9,267 bases of DNA from an uncultured Oscillospiraceae bacterium (GCA_900552845.1 USBC01000062.1:1-9267), one strand, 5' to 3'; shown: positions 1 through 6,517, counted from the stretch's first letter. Program-made: numbers and translations. The notes: generated by a model from the letters alone, not told the origin.

Positions 1-317
1 AGGGTCGTATCATGTGAAATAATCAGCACGCCGTCCTTTGTAATAGAAACATCGGTTTCCATCATCACATTTTGATCCACGCTGTATGCATTATAAAAAG
101 CCTCCAGCGTGTTATCGGGGAACTCCTTGTTACCACCGCCGTGCGCGATCAAAAGCGGCAGTGCTCCCTCTTTCATCATGCGGTTGGCAATAGGATAGTT
201 ATCCCTGCGCGGGATCAGTCCCAATACTGCATAAATGATGACCAGCACCGCCAATATGATCATGAGAATTCGCCAGCCCTTTTTTACAGCTTTTTTCGCC
301 GCACTTGCCTGCTCCAT
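1..317 (-). CDS. Membrane-anchored glycerophosphodiester phosphodiesterase (5' part; 3' end outside window)
   Basis: The first 105 codons of a GDPD-family phosphodiesterase, which hydrolyses glycerophosphodiesters (deacylated phospholipid head groups) to glycerol-3-phosphate and an alcohol. The start is the ATG at 317, with AAAGGGG 8 nt upstream. Residues 1-16 are Lys-rich; residues 17-34 (ILMIILAVLVIIYAVLGL) form one hydrophobic segment, probably an uncleaved anchor with the enzyme outside the cell. The catalytic core then begins: AHGGGNKEFPDNTLEAF (58-74), METDV (86-90, the E-x-D metal pair), TKDG (93-96) and SHDTT (101-105, the second catalytic His). The usual HRG is HGG and the usual PENT is PDNT, a variation I believe occurs in clostridial members. 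The rest of the TIM barrel lies beyond position 1. It has its own promoter, separate from putP. The family is certain; the exact substrate is not. Confidence 0.88.
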   Translation of the reverse strand, partial: MEQASAAKKAVKKGWRILMIILAVLVIIYAVLGLIPRRDNYPIANRMMKEGALPLLIAHGGGNKEFPDNTLEAFYNAYSVDQNVMMETDVSITKDGVLIISHDTT

Positions 318-361
318 CTTCTCTGCCCCTTTCTCTCGCTGCAATGAATAATATTACTGTC

Positions 362-390
362 ATTATAACGGAGTAGGCACCTTCCGTCAA
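362..390 (-). promoter_or_regulatory. Sigma-A-type promoter of the GDPD gene
   Basis: On the minus strand: TTGACG (385-390), a 17-nt spacer, then a perfect TATAAT (362-367). The predicted start of transcription is near 355, about 38 nt before the ATG at 317. It lies downstream of the putP terminator, so the GDPD gene looks independently transcribed. Confidence 0.75.
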
Positions 391-430
391 ACATAAAACG
401 AGCAATTCTCTCTTTATCCACGCCTCGGTT

Positions 431-466
431 ATGAGAAAGCTCCCCCGGCTGTATCGCCGGAGGAGC
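431..466 (-). terminator. Intrinsic terminator after putP
   Basis: Inverted repeat 439-449 / 456-466 with a 6-nt loop. Read on the minus strand it is an 11-bp stem (GCTCCTCCGGC with GCCGGGGGAGC; the one non-Watson-Crick pair is a G-U wobble). It is followed by TTTCTCAT. It starts 17 nt after the putP stop codon. The U-tract is moderate, not ideal. Confidence 0.75.
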
Positions 467-483
467 GGTCCTCTGTATTACTT

Positions 484-2034
484 TTACGCATTTGCTTTTT
501 TAGCGCGTACACTTTCGTAAGTCTCCACGATCTCTTTTTCGGGAGCTGCAGTCGCCAGAGAGACGATCACCAGTGCGATGCACGCTGCAATAAACGCGGG
601 CAGCAGCTCATAAATCGCCCATGCTCCGCCCATCGGGGCGATGAGGTACTTCCAAATAAATACCATTACGCCGCCGGTCAACATGCCTGCCAGTGCGCCC
701 CATTTGTTAGAGCGCTTCCAAAACAAAGAAAACAACATTACGGGGCCAAACGCTGCGCCAAAGCCCGCCCATGCAAAGGATACCACGCGGAACACAGAAC
801 TGTTGGGATCCCATGCCAATATAATCCCGACAGCGGCAATAACCAGAACGGTCATGCGTGCTACGATCATCTCGGTTTTGTTGCTCAGCTTGATGCCAAA
901 GACGTTTTGAGAAAGATCCTGTGAAACACTGGAGGCTGCCGTTAAAAGCTGGCTGTCTGCCGTGGACATCGTCGCCGCCAGAATACCGGAAAGAATCACG
1001 CCTGCAACAATGGCAAGCAATGTCCCATGCCGGCTCATCAAATCAGCAAGCTTGATGATAATAGTCTCGGCGTCGGAGCTGCTTGTGAGGAACGGTACTT
1101 TGCCTGCGACGGAAACGCTATACCCGATGATACCGATTGCGATTGCGATCATCATGGAAAGAACAACCCAAACCGACGCAATACGACGGGAGGTGTTCAG
1201 CTTCTTTTCTTCCTTGATCGCCATAAAGCGCAGCAGAATGTGCGGCATTCCGAAATAGCCCAGACCCCACGCTAATGTGGAAACAATGCTCAGTCCGCCA
1301 AAGGAAGCTGCACTGCCGGTAGCGGCATCATAGCCCTTGGTCATGCTCAGGTAGCCGGGCAGTGCCTGTGCATTGACTGCCACGGTCTCCAGTCCGCCTG
1401 CCTGCTCTATACCAAACACCACCACAACCACCAGTGCGATGGTCATGAAGATAGACTGAATCAGGTCGGTGAAAGAAACTGCCATAAAGCCGCCCAGCAC
1501 CGTATACCCAATAACAACCACAGCACCGACAATCATTGCCGTATGATAATTTACTCCAAACAAGCTGTTGAACAGCGTACCGATCGCCTTAAAGCCGGAT
1601 GCTGTGTAGGGAACGAAGAATACAAGGATCACCACTGCGGCAATAGCGGAAAGCAAGTTCTTGTGATCACCGTATCTCTTAGAAAAATACTCCGGAACGG
1701 TAATCGCACCCAGTCTGGCAGAATACCGACGCAGCCGGCGCGCCACGATCAGCCAGTTCAGATAGGTCCCCACCGCCAGTCCGATGCAGGTCCATGTAAC
1801 CTCCGGCAAGCCGCAGAGATAGGCAAGCCCGGGCAGCCCCATCAAAAGGTAGCTGCTCATATCACTGGCTTCTGCGCTCATCGCAGTCACAAACGGTCCC
1901 ATCTTTCGCCCGCCAAGATAAAAATCATCGCTGCTTTTACCGCTGCCTTTTTTGCCGAAGTACACCCCTATCAGTACCATAGCAAGCAGATACACCACGA
2001 TCGTAATAAGAATGGTAAATTGAGAACCTGACAT
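484..2034 (-). CDS. putP: Sodium/proline symporter PutP
   Basis: A 516-residue sodium:solute symporter (SSS family, LeuT fold, about 13 membrane helices) that imports L-proline with Na+ across the inner membrane. The length matches E. coli PutP (about 500). Diagnostic stretches: SAEASDMSSYLLMGLPG (53-69), which holds the helix-2 Asp (D58) equivalent to the Na+-site Asp55 of E. coli; GGFMAVSFTDLIQ (181-193); GYFGMPHILLRFMAIK (259-274); and ILAATMSTADSQLL (351-364), the helix with the Ser/Thr Na+ ligands. The C-terminal tail is charged. The start ATG has AAAGGAGA well placed upstream. It is preceded by a promoter rich in symmetrical elements and followed by a terminator, so it is probably monocistronic. 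Within the SSS family, close relatives carry other solutes (pantothenate, iodide), but the motifs fit the proline branch best. No proline catabolic gene (putA/prodh) is adjacent, so the role may be osmoprotection or Stickland-type amino-acid use (inference). Confidence 0.92.
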   Translation of the reverse strand: MSGSQFTILITIVVYLLAMVLIGVYFGKKGSGKSSDDFYLGGRKMGPFVTAMSAEASDMSSYLLMGLPGLAYLCGLPEVTWTCIGLAVGTYLNWLIVARRLRRYSARLGAITVPEYFSKRYGDHKNLLSAIAAVVILVFFVPYTASGFKAIGTLFNSLFGVNYHTAMIVGAVVVIGYTVLGGFMAVSFTDLIQSIFMTIALVVVVVFGIEQAGGLETVAVNAQALPGYLSMTKGYDAATGSAASFGGLSIVSTLAWGLGYFGMPHILLRFMAIKEEKKLNTSRRIASVWVVLSMMIAIAIGIIGYSVSVAGKVPFLTSSSDAETIIIKLADLMSRHGTLLAIVAGVILSGILAATMSTADSQLLTAASSVSQDLSQNVFGIKLSNKTEMIVARMTVLVIAAVGIILAWDPNSSVFRVVSFAWAGFGAAFGPVMLFSLFWKRSNKWGALAGMLTGGVMVFIWKYLIAPMGGAWAIYELLPAFIAACIALVIVSLATAAPEKEIVETYESVRAKKANA

Positions 2035-2075
2035 TTTTCGTCTCTCCTTTGGTATTTTGCTGTTAGAATGTCCGA

Positions 2076-2104
2076 ATTATAGCACACAAATTTGTAGACG
2101 AAAA
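2076..2104 (-). promoter_or_regulatory. putP promoter with extended -10 and overlapping palindrome
   Basis: On the minus strand, TGTGCTATAAT places a perfect TATAAT at 2076-2081 with the extended-10 TGC just upstream (2082-2084). No good -35 hexamer is visible at the expected place (around 2099-2104), as is common for extended -10 promoters. The start of transcription would be near 2069, about 35 nt before the ATG. The perfect 10-bp palindrome ACAAATTTGT (2086-2095) lies in the spacer, where a bound protein would block RNA polymerase. Confidence 0.7.
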
Positions 2105-2135
2105 TACAGAACGGCGTACAGACTTTATTCTGTAC
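2105..2135. promoter_or_regulatory. Candidate regulator-binding array (TACAGA/TCTGTA) upstream of putP
   Basis: Three 6-bp units at exact 12-bp steps: TACAGA (2105-2110), TACAGA (2117-2122) and the inverted copy TCTGTA (2129-2134). The last two extend to a perfect 7-bp inverted repeat, GTACAGA (2116-2122) / TCTGTAC (2129-2135), with a 6-bp spacer. The repeat centre is about 56 bp before the predicted putP start of transcription, a usual position for an activator. Which protein binds is unknown. Confidence 0.45.
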
Positions 2136-2180
2136 ACCGATTATCATTTTATTTAATTTTGCGCTTAATCAAGCCGTTTT

Positions 2181-2209
2181 TATATAGACGATTTCTAAAT
2201 CTCTATATA
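2181..2209. repeat. 29-bp near-perfect inverted repeat in the tetR-putP gap
   Basis: TATATAGA (2181-2188) pairs with TCTATATA (2202-2209), and GATTT (2190-2194) pairs with AAATC (2197-2201), leaving one unpaired base (2189) and a 2-nt centre. It lies 12 nt after the tetR stop codon. On the minus strand it is followed by an A-run, not a U-run, so it is not an ordinary intrinsic terminator. It could be a repressor operator or a 3'-end stabilising hairpin of the tetR transcript. Confidence 0.5.
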
Positions 2210-2221
2210 GAATATAATAAA

Positions 2222-2809
2222 TTATTTTTTTCGAAATCCCTCCAAAAAAAGCGGCATCATAATTTGAGTGTACTGCGGCAGCGAATACTCCCCTCCGGAA
2301 AGGCACCAGTCATACATCAGTCCACGCTCAAACATGGCATATGCCTTCACAATTTCTCCTACTGTGCGTTCAGTGGTCAATTCCCCGTTCTCCTGACCCT
2401 TTGCAATAATCTGCCTCAGCAATTTATAGTAGGTGCGGTTGCGGTTCAGCAGATGCTTTTCACCTCTTGTCACCAGTTGGCTGGAAAAAAGTCGACACAG
2501 CAGCTCGATGGAAACGGTATTCTCCACCGTCACAAACAACTCATAATTCAGCCAGCACAGCAGAGCAATGCAGTCCATATCGCTATGCTCCTGCTCCATC
2601 AGCTCCTCGTAGCGCTCATCAAACAGCACCGACAGAGAGGAAAGCAGCGCGTCCTTGCCATCAAAATAATGATAGAACGAGCCCTTAGAGGTCTCCGATT
2701 CAAAAATAATGTCCTCCACCGTGGTTTCCTCATAGCCCTGCTCATAAAACAGCTTCCACGCAGCCGCTACAATGCGTCCCTTGGTATTGCGGGTATTCTT
2801 TTTGGGCAT
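2222..2809 (-). CDS. TetR/AcrR-family transcriptional regulator
   Basis: A 195-residue one-domain-plus-HTH repressor of standard TetR length. Residues 6-60 are the DNA-binding domain: KGRIVAAAWKLFYEQGYEETT (10-30, helix 1 and turn), VEDIIFESETSKGSFYHYFDGKDAL (31-55), with the recognition-helix signature SKGSFYHYFDGKD. The remaining 135 residues are the variable, all-helical ligand-binding and dimerisation domain, which does not reveal the ligand. AAAGGGGG sits 7 nt before the ATG. It has its own promoter, with a small perfect inverted repeat in the spacer that suggests autoregulation. Neighbours on the same strand are a SAM methyltransferase upstream (76 nt away) and putP downstream (187 nt away); either could be a target. 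The family is certain; target and ligand are unknown. Confidence 0.92.
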   Translation of the reverse strand: MPKKNTRNTKGRIVAAAWKLFYEQGYEETTVEDIIFESETSKGSFYHYFDGKDALLSSLSVLFDERYEELMEQEHSDMDCIALLCWLNYELFVTVENTVSIELLCRLFSSQLVTRGEKHLLNRNRTYYKLLRQIIAKGQENGELTTERTVGEIVKAYAMFERGLMYDWCLSGGEYSLPQYTQIMMPLFLEGFRKK

Positions 2810-2836
2810 GCTTCCGCCCCCTTTCGCTTTGCGCTT

Positions 2837-2866
2837 ATTCTACCACAGCAGGTGCTGCGTTGCCAA
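2837..2866 (-). promoter_or_regulatory. tetR promoter with candidate autoregulatory operator
   Basis: On the minus strand: TTGGCA (2861-2866), an 18-nt spacer ending in TGTGG, then TAGAAT (2837-2842), an extended -10 arrangement. A perfect inverted repeat CAGCA-GG-TGCTG (2846-2857) lies inside the spacer, a classic place for a repressor to block its own promoter. No convincing terminator is seen between the methyltransferase stop (2886) and this promoter, so read-through from upstream is also possible. Confidence 0.65.
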
Positions 2867-2885
2867 GCCCCCGCTGCAAAAAGCC

Positions 2886-3797
2886 TTAGTGCCGCACTGC
2901 CAATACCATCGCAGTATGCGGCATCGGGTGAATGGCATATTCCGGGTTTCTTTCGTTGTATTCACGGTAAAAGCGCTTCTCGATCTGTGTTTCGTCCATG
3001 TCCTCGTAGATCAGGTAGCCGTGCCGCTCCAGCATCAGTGCCAGCTCCGCCATGCTCATGCCGTCCGTCATCACCTTCTCCGCAACCGCTGCCGGCTCCT
3101 GCTGGCGGGTGTCTGTTTCGCTGTTCTTACCAAGGTCTGTAAGCTGACAGTCAAACAGCAGCGTGCTGCCCTGCGGCGTAATATTCGCCAGCTGCGCCAG
3201 CAGCTTGTCCAGCGCCTTCTGAGGCAGATAGTATGCCACGCCCGGAATCACCGTCAGGCTACGCTCCTCCGGCGCAAAGGGTGTCTGCCATAGCAGTGGT
3301 TCTATCCAGTTCTCGGCAAGGTCAGCCCCCACTCGGTACACATTCTCCGGCATCGTGATTTTCGCCTTTTCCAGCTGCCGCTCCTTGTAGGCTATCATCT
3401 CCGGCATATCCACCTCATAAATTTTTGCCTTTTCCATTTCCTCGGTCTGGCGGTAGGGCAGGCTATCCAGCCCTGCGCCCAGCAGCAGGATCTGCCGTGT
3501 GCCCATTTTCAGCTCCCGCAGCATCTCTTGCTCCCACCAGATCGCCTGCGCCAGCACTGCGGGTGCCAGCCTGCGGTTTATACCATACAGCACAGGATCC
3601 TCGCAGCCTTCCCTGCAGCCTTCACAAAACCAACTCGAATTTTTGGCAATTGATGTCCATATTTTCATGATTTCCCCGTTCAGCATCTTTCCTGCCAGCG
3701 GATCGTTGTACAGCTCGCCCCTACTCAGGAGCTTATCGCTGTGGAAATCCCTCACAAAGGCGGACATCTTTGCAGTTATACTTACTCTTTTCTCCAT
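2886..3797 (-). CDS. Leucine carboxyl methyltransferase-family SAM-dependent methyltransferase
   Basis: A class I (Rossmann-fold) methyltransferase of the LCM/Ppm1-like family, 303 residues. Visible motifs: QILLLGAGLDSLPYR (102-116, the SAM-binding glycine loop with the family's GAGLDS), IYEVDMPEMIAYKE (126-139, the acidic residue contacting the SAM ribose) and VIPGVAYYLP (183-192, in the place of the family's EGVxMYL). The start is set by the ribosome site: AGGAGGT (3806-3812) is only 2 nt from an ATG at 3803 but 8 nt from the ATG at 3797, so 3797 is preferred. Residues 58-65 hold a Cys cluster, CxxCxxxC, in a region that in relatives contacts the substrate; whether it binds metal is unknown. 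Bacterial members methylate carboxyl or hydroxyl groups of small molecules, often in secondary metabolism. The substrate cannot be read from the sequence. The gene is followed by tetR. Confidence 0.85.
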   Translation of the reverse strand: MEKRVSITAKMSAFVRDFHSDKLLSRGELYNDPLAGKMLNGEIMKIWTSIAKNSSWFCEGCREGCEDPVLYGINRRLAPAVLAQAIWWEQEMLRELKMGTRQILLLGAGLDSLPYRQTEEMEKAKIYEVDMPEMIAYKERQLEKAKITMPENVYRVGADLAENWIEPLLWQTPFAPEERSLTVIPGVAYYLPQKALDKLLAQLANITPQGSTLLFDCQLTDLGKNSETDTRQQEPAAVAEKVMTDGMSMAELALMLERHGYLIYEDMDETQIEKRFYREYNERNPEYAIHPMPHTAMVLAVRH

Positions 3798-3805
3798 GTT
3801 CATCT

Positions 3806-3812
3806 ACCTCCT
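3806..3812 (-). promoter_or_regulatory. Ribosome-binding site deciding the methyltransferase start
   Basis: The minus strand reads AGGAGGT here. The ATG at 3803 would leave 2 nt of spacing, too close for normal initiation; the in-frame ATG at 3797 leaves 8 nt. The two-residue-shorter protein is therefore the likely product. Confidence 0.75.
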
Positions 3813-3851
3813 GTATTCTTAATACACCAAAACGCCCCCATAGTACAAGAC

Positions 3852-3880
3852 TTGATTTTTCTCGAATTTTGTGGTAATAT
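3852..3880 (+). promoter_or_regulatory. Candidate plus-strand promoter facing the dxs 3' end
   Basis: On the plus strand: TTGATT (3852-3857), exactly 17 nt, then TAATAT (3875-3880), preceded by TGTGG (3870-3874). The TGTGGTAATAT stretch is the same extended -10 arrangement seen at the tetR, dxr and putP promoters of this window, which raises belief in it. No gene follows on the plus strand, only the hairpin at 3905-3945. Confidence 0.45.
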
Positions 3881-3886
3881 AAAGAT

Positions 3887-3945
3887 AAGAAAAGTGAAGA
3901 ATTTCACCCGACAGCGGAGCTCTCCCTCCCCTGTCGGGTGTTTTT
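3887..3945 (+). ncRNA. Possible small RNA converging on the 3' end of dxs
   Basis: This is inferred from a promoter-like sequence (3852-3880) followed about 30 bp later by an intrinsic terminator on the same strand, giving a transcript of about 59 nt. It contains no credible ORF. The 5' part can form GTGAA-GAAT-TTCAC (3894-3907), which overlaps and would compete with the base of the terminator stem (3905-3914), so the two structures are mutually exclusive. The last bases reach the dxs stop codon. It may equally be a spurious promoter beside a terminator that serves dxs. Confidence 0.3.
3905..3945 (+). terminator. Strong intrinsic terminator hairpin between dxs and the methyltransferase gene
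   Basis: A perfect 10-bp stem, CACCCGACAG (3905-3914) with CTGTCGGGTG (3931-3940), a 16-nt loop, and TTTTT (3941-3945) on the plus strand. In the minus (dxs) direction the same stem begins 3 nt after the dxs stop codon and is followed by AAATTCTTCACTTTTCTT, a poorer but pyrimidine-rich tail. It may therefore end the isoprenoid operon as well, as a two-way terminator. Confidence 0.75.
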
Positions 3946-5821
3946 ATGTCTCTATTGATCTATATTTCCCCAGCTTCTCACGGACTGTCTGCCGCAGCCC
4001 CGCAGCGTCCAGCCCCATGCGGTGCAGCAACTCTCGCCGCTTGCCGTGGTAGATCCATCGGTCTGGAAGTGCCAACACATGTACCGGTGTCCGGCTCTCC
4101 TGCTCTACGGCAAACTGCTGTAACAGGCTCCCCAGCCCACCGATCGCTGCGACCTCCTCGTACACCAGCAGCAGCTTGCCCTCCGCCAGTAGCTCGGTCA
4201 TCATTTCCTCATCAAAGGGCTTCAGGAAGCGGGCATTCACCAATCCCATTTCAATACCGTCCAATGAAAGCATACGGCGTGCCTCCTGTGCCTCTCCCAC
4301 GAAATCCCCATAGGTGATCACCGTCACTTCGCCCTCATACAGCCGCTCCCAGCGTCCCACCGGCAGCGGCTCCATAGAAAGGGTCTGCTCCGGCACGGTA
4401 TTTTTGCTGTACCGCAGCAAGAAGGGGCTATCCATAGTAAAGCCGGTCGCAAGCAATCGGGCGCTCTCGGCGGCGTCCTTGCCCTGTGCCAGCGTAATAC
4501 CGGGCAGCGGCAGCAACAGCGAAACATCAAAGATGCCCTGATGCGAAACGCCGTCCTCCCCGATGACGCCGCAGCGGTCGATGCCCACAACCACCGCGCC
4601 GCCCATGCGGGCAATATCATGGTTGATCTGGTCATATCCACGCTGTAAAAAAGTGGAGTAAATGGTCACGAAGGGCTTCATGCCGCTGAATGCCAGCGCA
4701 TTTGCAAGCACCAGCGCGTGCTCCTCGGCAATGCCTGCGTCAATAAAACGCTTCGGGTATTTTTTTGCAAATTCCGTCAAATGCGCACCGGTCGTCATCG
4801 CCGGCGTTATGGCATAGATGCGCTCGTCTTTTTCCGCCAATTCCAGCAACGCCGTGCTCACCGCCTTGCCGGGCGTTGTGCCGCTCGCAGCAGATTGCCG
4901 TCCGCTCTGCGCGTCAAAGGCGCCCACGCCGTGCCACAACCCGTCTGGGTCATCAGTGCAGTAGTCGCAGCCATGTCCCTTTTCTGTAACAACATGCAAA
5001 AGAACCGGCTTTTCCGCTTCCTTCGCTACCCGCAAAAAAGCGTCCAGCTCCCCCAAATCATGTCCGTCCACAGGTCCGTAATAGGTAATACCCATTTCCT
5101 CAAACAGCGCACCATCTCGCAGATACAGCCGCTTGAGATCCTCCTTGACCTGTTCCACACCGTGTACCATGGCGTCCCCCACCACGGGAATTCGTCTCAG
5201 CGCCGCTTTGGTGCGGCTTTTGGCGCTGCGATAGCCGCGGTGGAGGCGAATGCGTTCCAATGAATTATGCAGCGCTCCTACATTGGTATTGATGCTCATG
5301 CGGTTGTCATTCAGAATAATGATCAGCGGCTTTTGGTAGTCCCCGATATGGTTGAGCGCCTCGTAGGAAAGCCCATTACCCATCGCTCCATCTCCAACCA
5401 CGGCAATCACCGCATTCTTTTCGCCCTTTGCCTCCCGTGCCATGGCAAAGCCTAACGCTGCAGAAAGCGCCGTTCCCGCATGACCGCCCTCATAGCAGTC
5501 GTGGGGGCTTTCGCTGCGGCACTGGAAGCCGGAAATCCCATCGATGCAGCGCAGTGTGTCAAACTCCGCCGCCCGACCGGTCAGCAGCTTATGGGTATAG
5601 CACTGATGCCCCACATCAAAGATGATCTTATCCTCCGGGCTGTGAAAGGCTCGATGCAGCGCCACCGTCAGTTCCACCAGTCCCAAATTAGAGGAAAGGT
5701 GCCCGCCGGTGTGCGACACATTTTCTATAATAAATTCACGCAGCTCCCTGCATAGCCTTCGGAGCTGCTTCTCGTCCAGCTTTTGCAAAAAAGCAGGATC
5801 CTTGATTTCGCTTATATTCAT
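3944..5821 (-). CDS. dxs: 1-deoxy-D-xylulose-5-phosphate synthase
   Basis: The first and usually flux-limiting step of the MEP pathway: thiamine-diphosphate-dependent condensation of pyruvate with glyceraldehyde-3-phosphate to DXP, with CO2 loss, in the cytosol. It has 625 residues, full length for the family. Motifs in order: GHLSSNLG (40-47, catalytic His41), FDVGHQCYTHKLLTGR (68-83), the ThDP/Mg2+ motif GDGAMGNG (143-150) through NDNR (171-174), YYGPVDGHD (247-255), EKGHGC (280-285), DAGIAEEHA (361-369, with E366 at the cofactor-activating Glu position) and DRCGVIGEDGVSHQGIFD (415-432). The family's usual DRAG is DRCG here. The ATG directly abuts the ispD stop (TAAATG) with AAGGA inside the ispD coding end, so translation is probably coupled. 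It is the last gene of the operon and ends at the hairpin at 3905-3940. DXP also feeds thiamine and pyridoxal phosphate synthesis. Confidence 0.98.
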   Translation of the reverse strand: MNISEIKDPAFLQKLDEKQLRRLCRELREFIIENVSHTGGHLSSNLGLVELTVALHRAFHSPEDKIIFDVGHQCYTHKLLTGRAAEFDTLRCIDGISGFQCRSESPHDCYEGGHAGTALSAALGFAMAREAKGEKNAVIAVVGDGAMGNGLSYEALNHIGDYQKPLIIILNDNRMSINTNVGALHNSLERIRLHRGYRSAKSRTKAALRRIPVVGDAMVHGVEQVKEDLKRLYLRDGALFEEMGITYYGPVDGHDLGELDAFLRVAKEAEKPVLLHVVTEKGHGCDYCTDDPDGLWHGVGAFDAQSGRQSAASGTTPGKAVSTALLELAEKDERIYAITPAMTTGAHLTEFAKKYPKRFIDAGIAEEHALVLANALAFSGMKPFVTIYSTFLQRGYDQINHDIARMGGAVVVGIDRCGVIGEDGVSHQGIFDVSLLLPLPGITLAQGKDAAESARLLATGFTMDSPFLLRYSKNTVPEQTLSMEPLPVGRWERLYEGEVTVITYGDFVGEAQEARRMLSLDGIEMGLVNARFLKPFDEEMMTELLAEGKLLLVYEEVAAIGGLGSLLQQFAVEQESRTPVHVLALPDRWIYHGKRRELLHRMGLDAAGLRQTVREKLGKYRSIET

Positions 5822-6499
5822 TTACTCGGTTCCTTTTCCAAGGTAAAATTCCGCCAGCTCTCGGTCCTCCGGTGTCGTGATCTTCAGGTTGCGGTAACTG
5901 CCCATCACCAGCTTCACCCGCCGTCCGGCACGCTCCAGCAACATACAGTCATCTGTAACAGTCTCCCGCTCGGTAATTGAGCAGTGCAGCGCCAGCAGCT
6001 CTTCCCGCCGAAACGCCTGAGGAGTTTGGATCAGCCATGTTTTAGATCGTTCGGTCGTTGTCGTCACATATCCATTGCTGTCCGCCAGCTTCACAGTATC
6101 GCGGCTGGGAACTGCAACAGTCGCACCGTCCGCTTCCTCCAGCGTCGTCAGGCAGTCCGCCAGCATTGCCGCAGTCACTAAAGGGCGAGCCCCGTCATGG
6201 ATCAGCACTGTCTCGCCCCGCGCTGCTTCCAATGCATTTTTCACTGAAGCCGCACGGTCTGCCCCGCCGGTCACTACCGTCACCGGCTTTTGGGGACATA
6301 GCGCCGCTGCAAGTTCCTGCAGGAGAGTCTCTTCCCCTGCTTTTGCAGCCAGCACAACTTCTTCCACCAGCGGGCATTGCAGAAACACCCGCAGACTGTA
6401 CTCCAGTACCGGTCGCCCGCACAGCTTCGCCAGCGTCTTGTTCCCCCCGGTGCCGTAGCGGGTGCTGCTGCCCCCCGCCAGTATGATTCCGCTTACCAT
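5822..6499 (-). CDS. ispD: 2-C-methyl-D-erythritol 4-phosphate cytidylyltransferase
   Basis: Third step of the MEP pathway: MEP + CTP gives 4-diphosphocytidyl-2-C-methyl-D-erythritol + PPi. It has 225 residues, the usual length. The nucleotidyltransferase signature GIILAGGSSTRYG (4-16) carries R14, followed by NKTLAKLCGRPVLEYSL (20-36) with K21; R14 and K21 are the CTP-phosphate contacts. Then VTGGADRAASVKNAL (76-90), IHDGARP (100-106), VAVPSRDTVK (128-137), QTPQAFR (158-164), VTDDCMLLE (181-189) and NLKITTPED (204-212, with the conserved Lys). The reading frame stays open 25 codons further upstream, but the GTG/ATG-poor extension is low-complexity and AAAGGAGAG lies 9 nt before this ATG, so 6499 is the start. 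A GC-rich 118-nt spacer separates it from ispE; it abuts dxs with no gap. Confidence 0.97.
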   Translation of the reverse strand: MVSGIILAGGSSTRYGTGGNKTLAKLCGRPVLEYSLRVFLQCPLVEEVVLAAKAGEETLLQELAAALCPQKPVTVVTGGADRAASVKNALEAARGETVLIHDGARPLVTAAMLADCLTTLEEADGATVAVPSRDTVKLADSNGYVTTTTERSKTWLIQTPQAFRREELLALHCSITERETVTDDCMLLERAGRRVKLVMGSYRNLKITTPEDRELAEFYLGKGTE

Positions 6500-6506
6500 G
6501 GCTTCG

Positions 6507-6515
6507 CTCTCCTTT
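6507..6515 (-). promoter_or_regulatory. Ribosome-binding site deciding the ispD start
   Basis: The minus strand reads AAAGGAGAG, with the AGGAG core 9 nt before the ATG at 6499. It rules out the in-frame ATG at 6574, which has no such site and would add 25 residues not found in IspD proteins. Confidence 0.8.
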
Positions 6516-6517
6516 TT

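Noticed and set aside
641..2031. Several plus-strand frames of 80-160 codons opposite putP.
   Set aside because: All are antisense to an intact 516-codon transporter gene and lack initiation signals and recognisable domains.
2866..2890. A terminator after the methyltransferase gene (AGTG-CGG-CACT followed by AAGGCTTTTT).
   Set aside because: A four-base-pair stem lying mostly within the last codons is too weak to support.
2057..3142. A 361-codon open frame on the plus strand across tetR and part of the methyltransferase gene.
   Set aside because: It lies antisense to two genes with clear family motifs, has no ribosome site, and its sequence is compositionally odd and resembles nothing known.
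3819..3848. TTGTAC-18-TATTAA on the minus strand as a promoter for the methyltransferase gene.
   Set aside because: The match is weak and transcription would start at the ribosome site itself. The true promoter of this gene was not identified; read-through from the dxs operon is possible.
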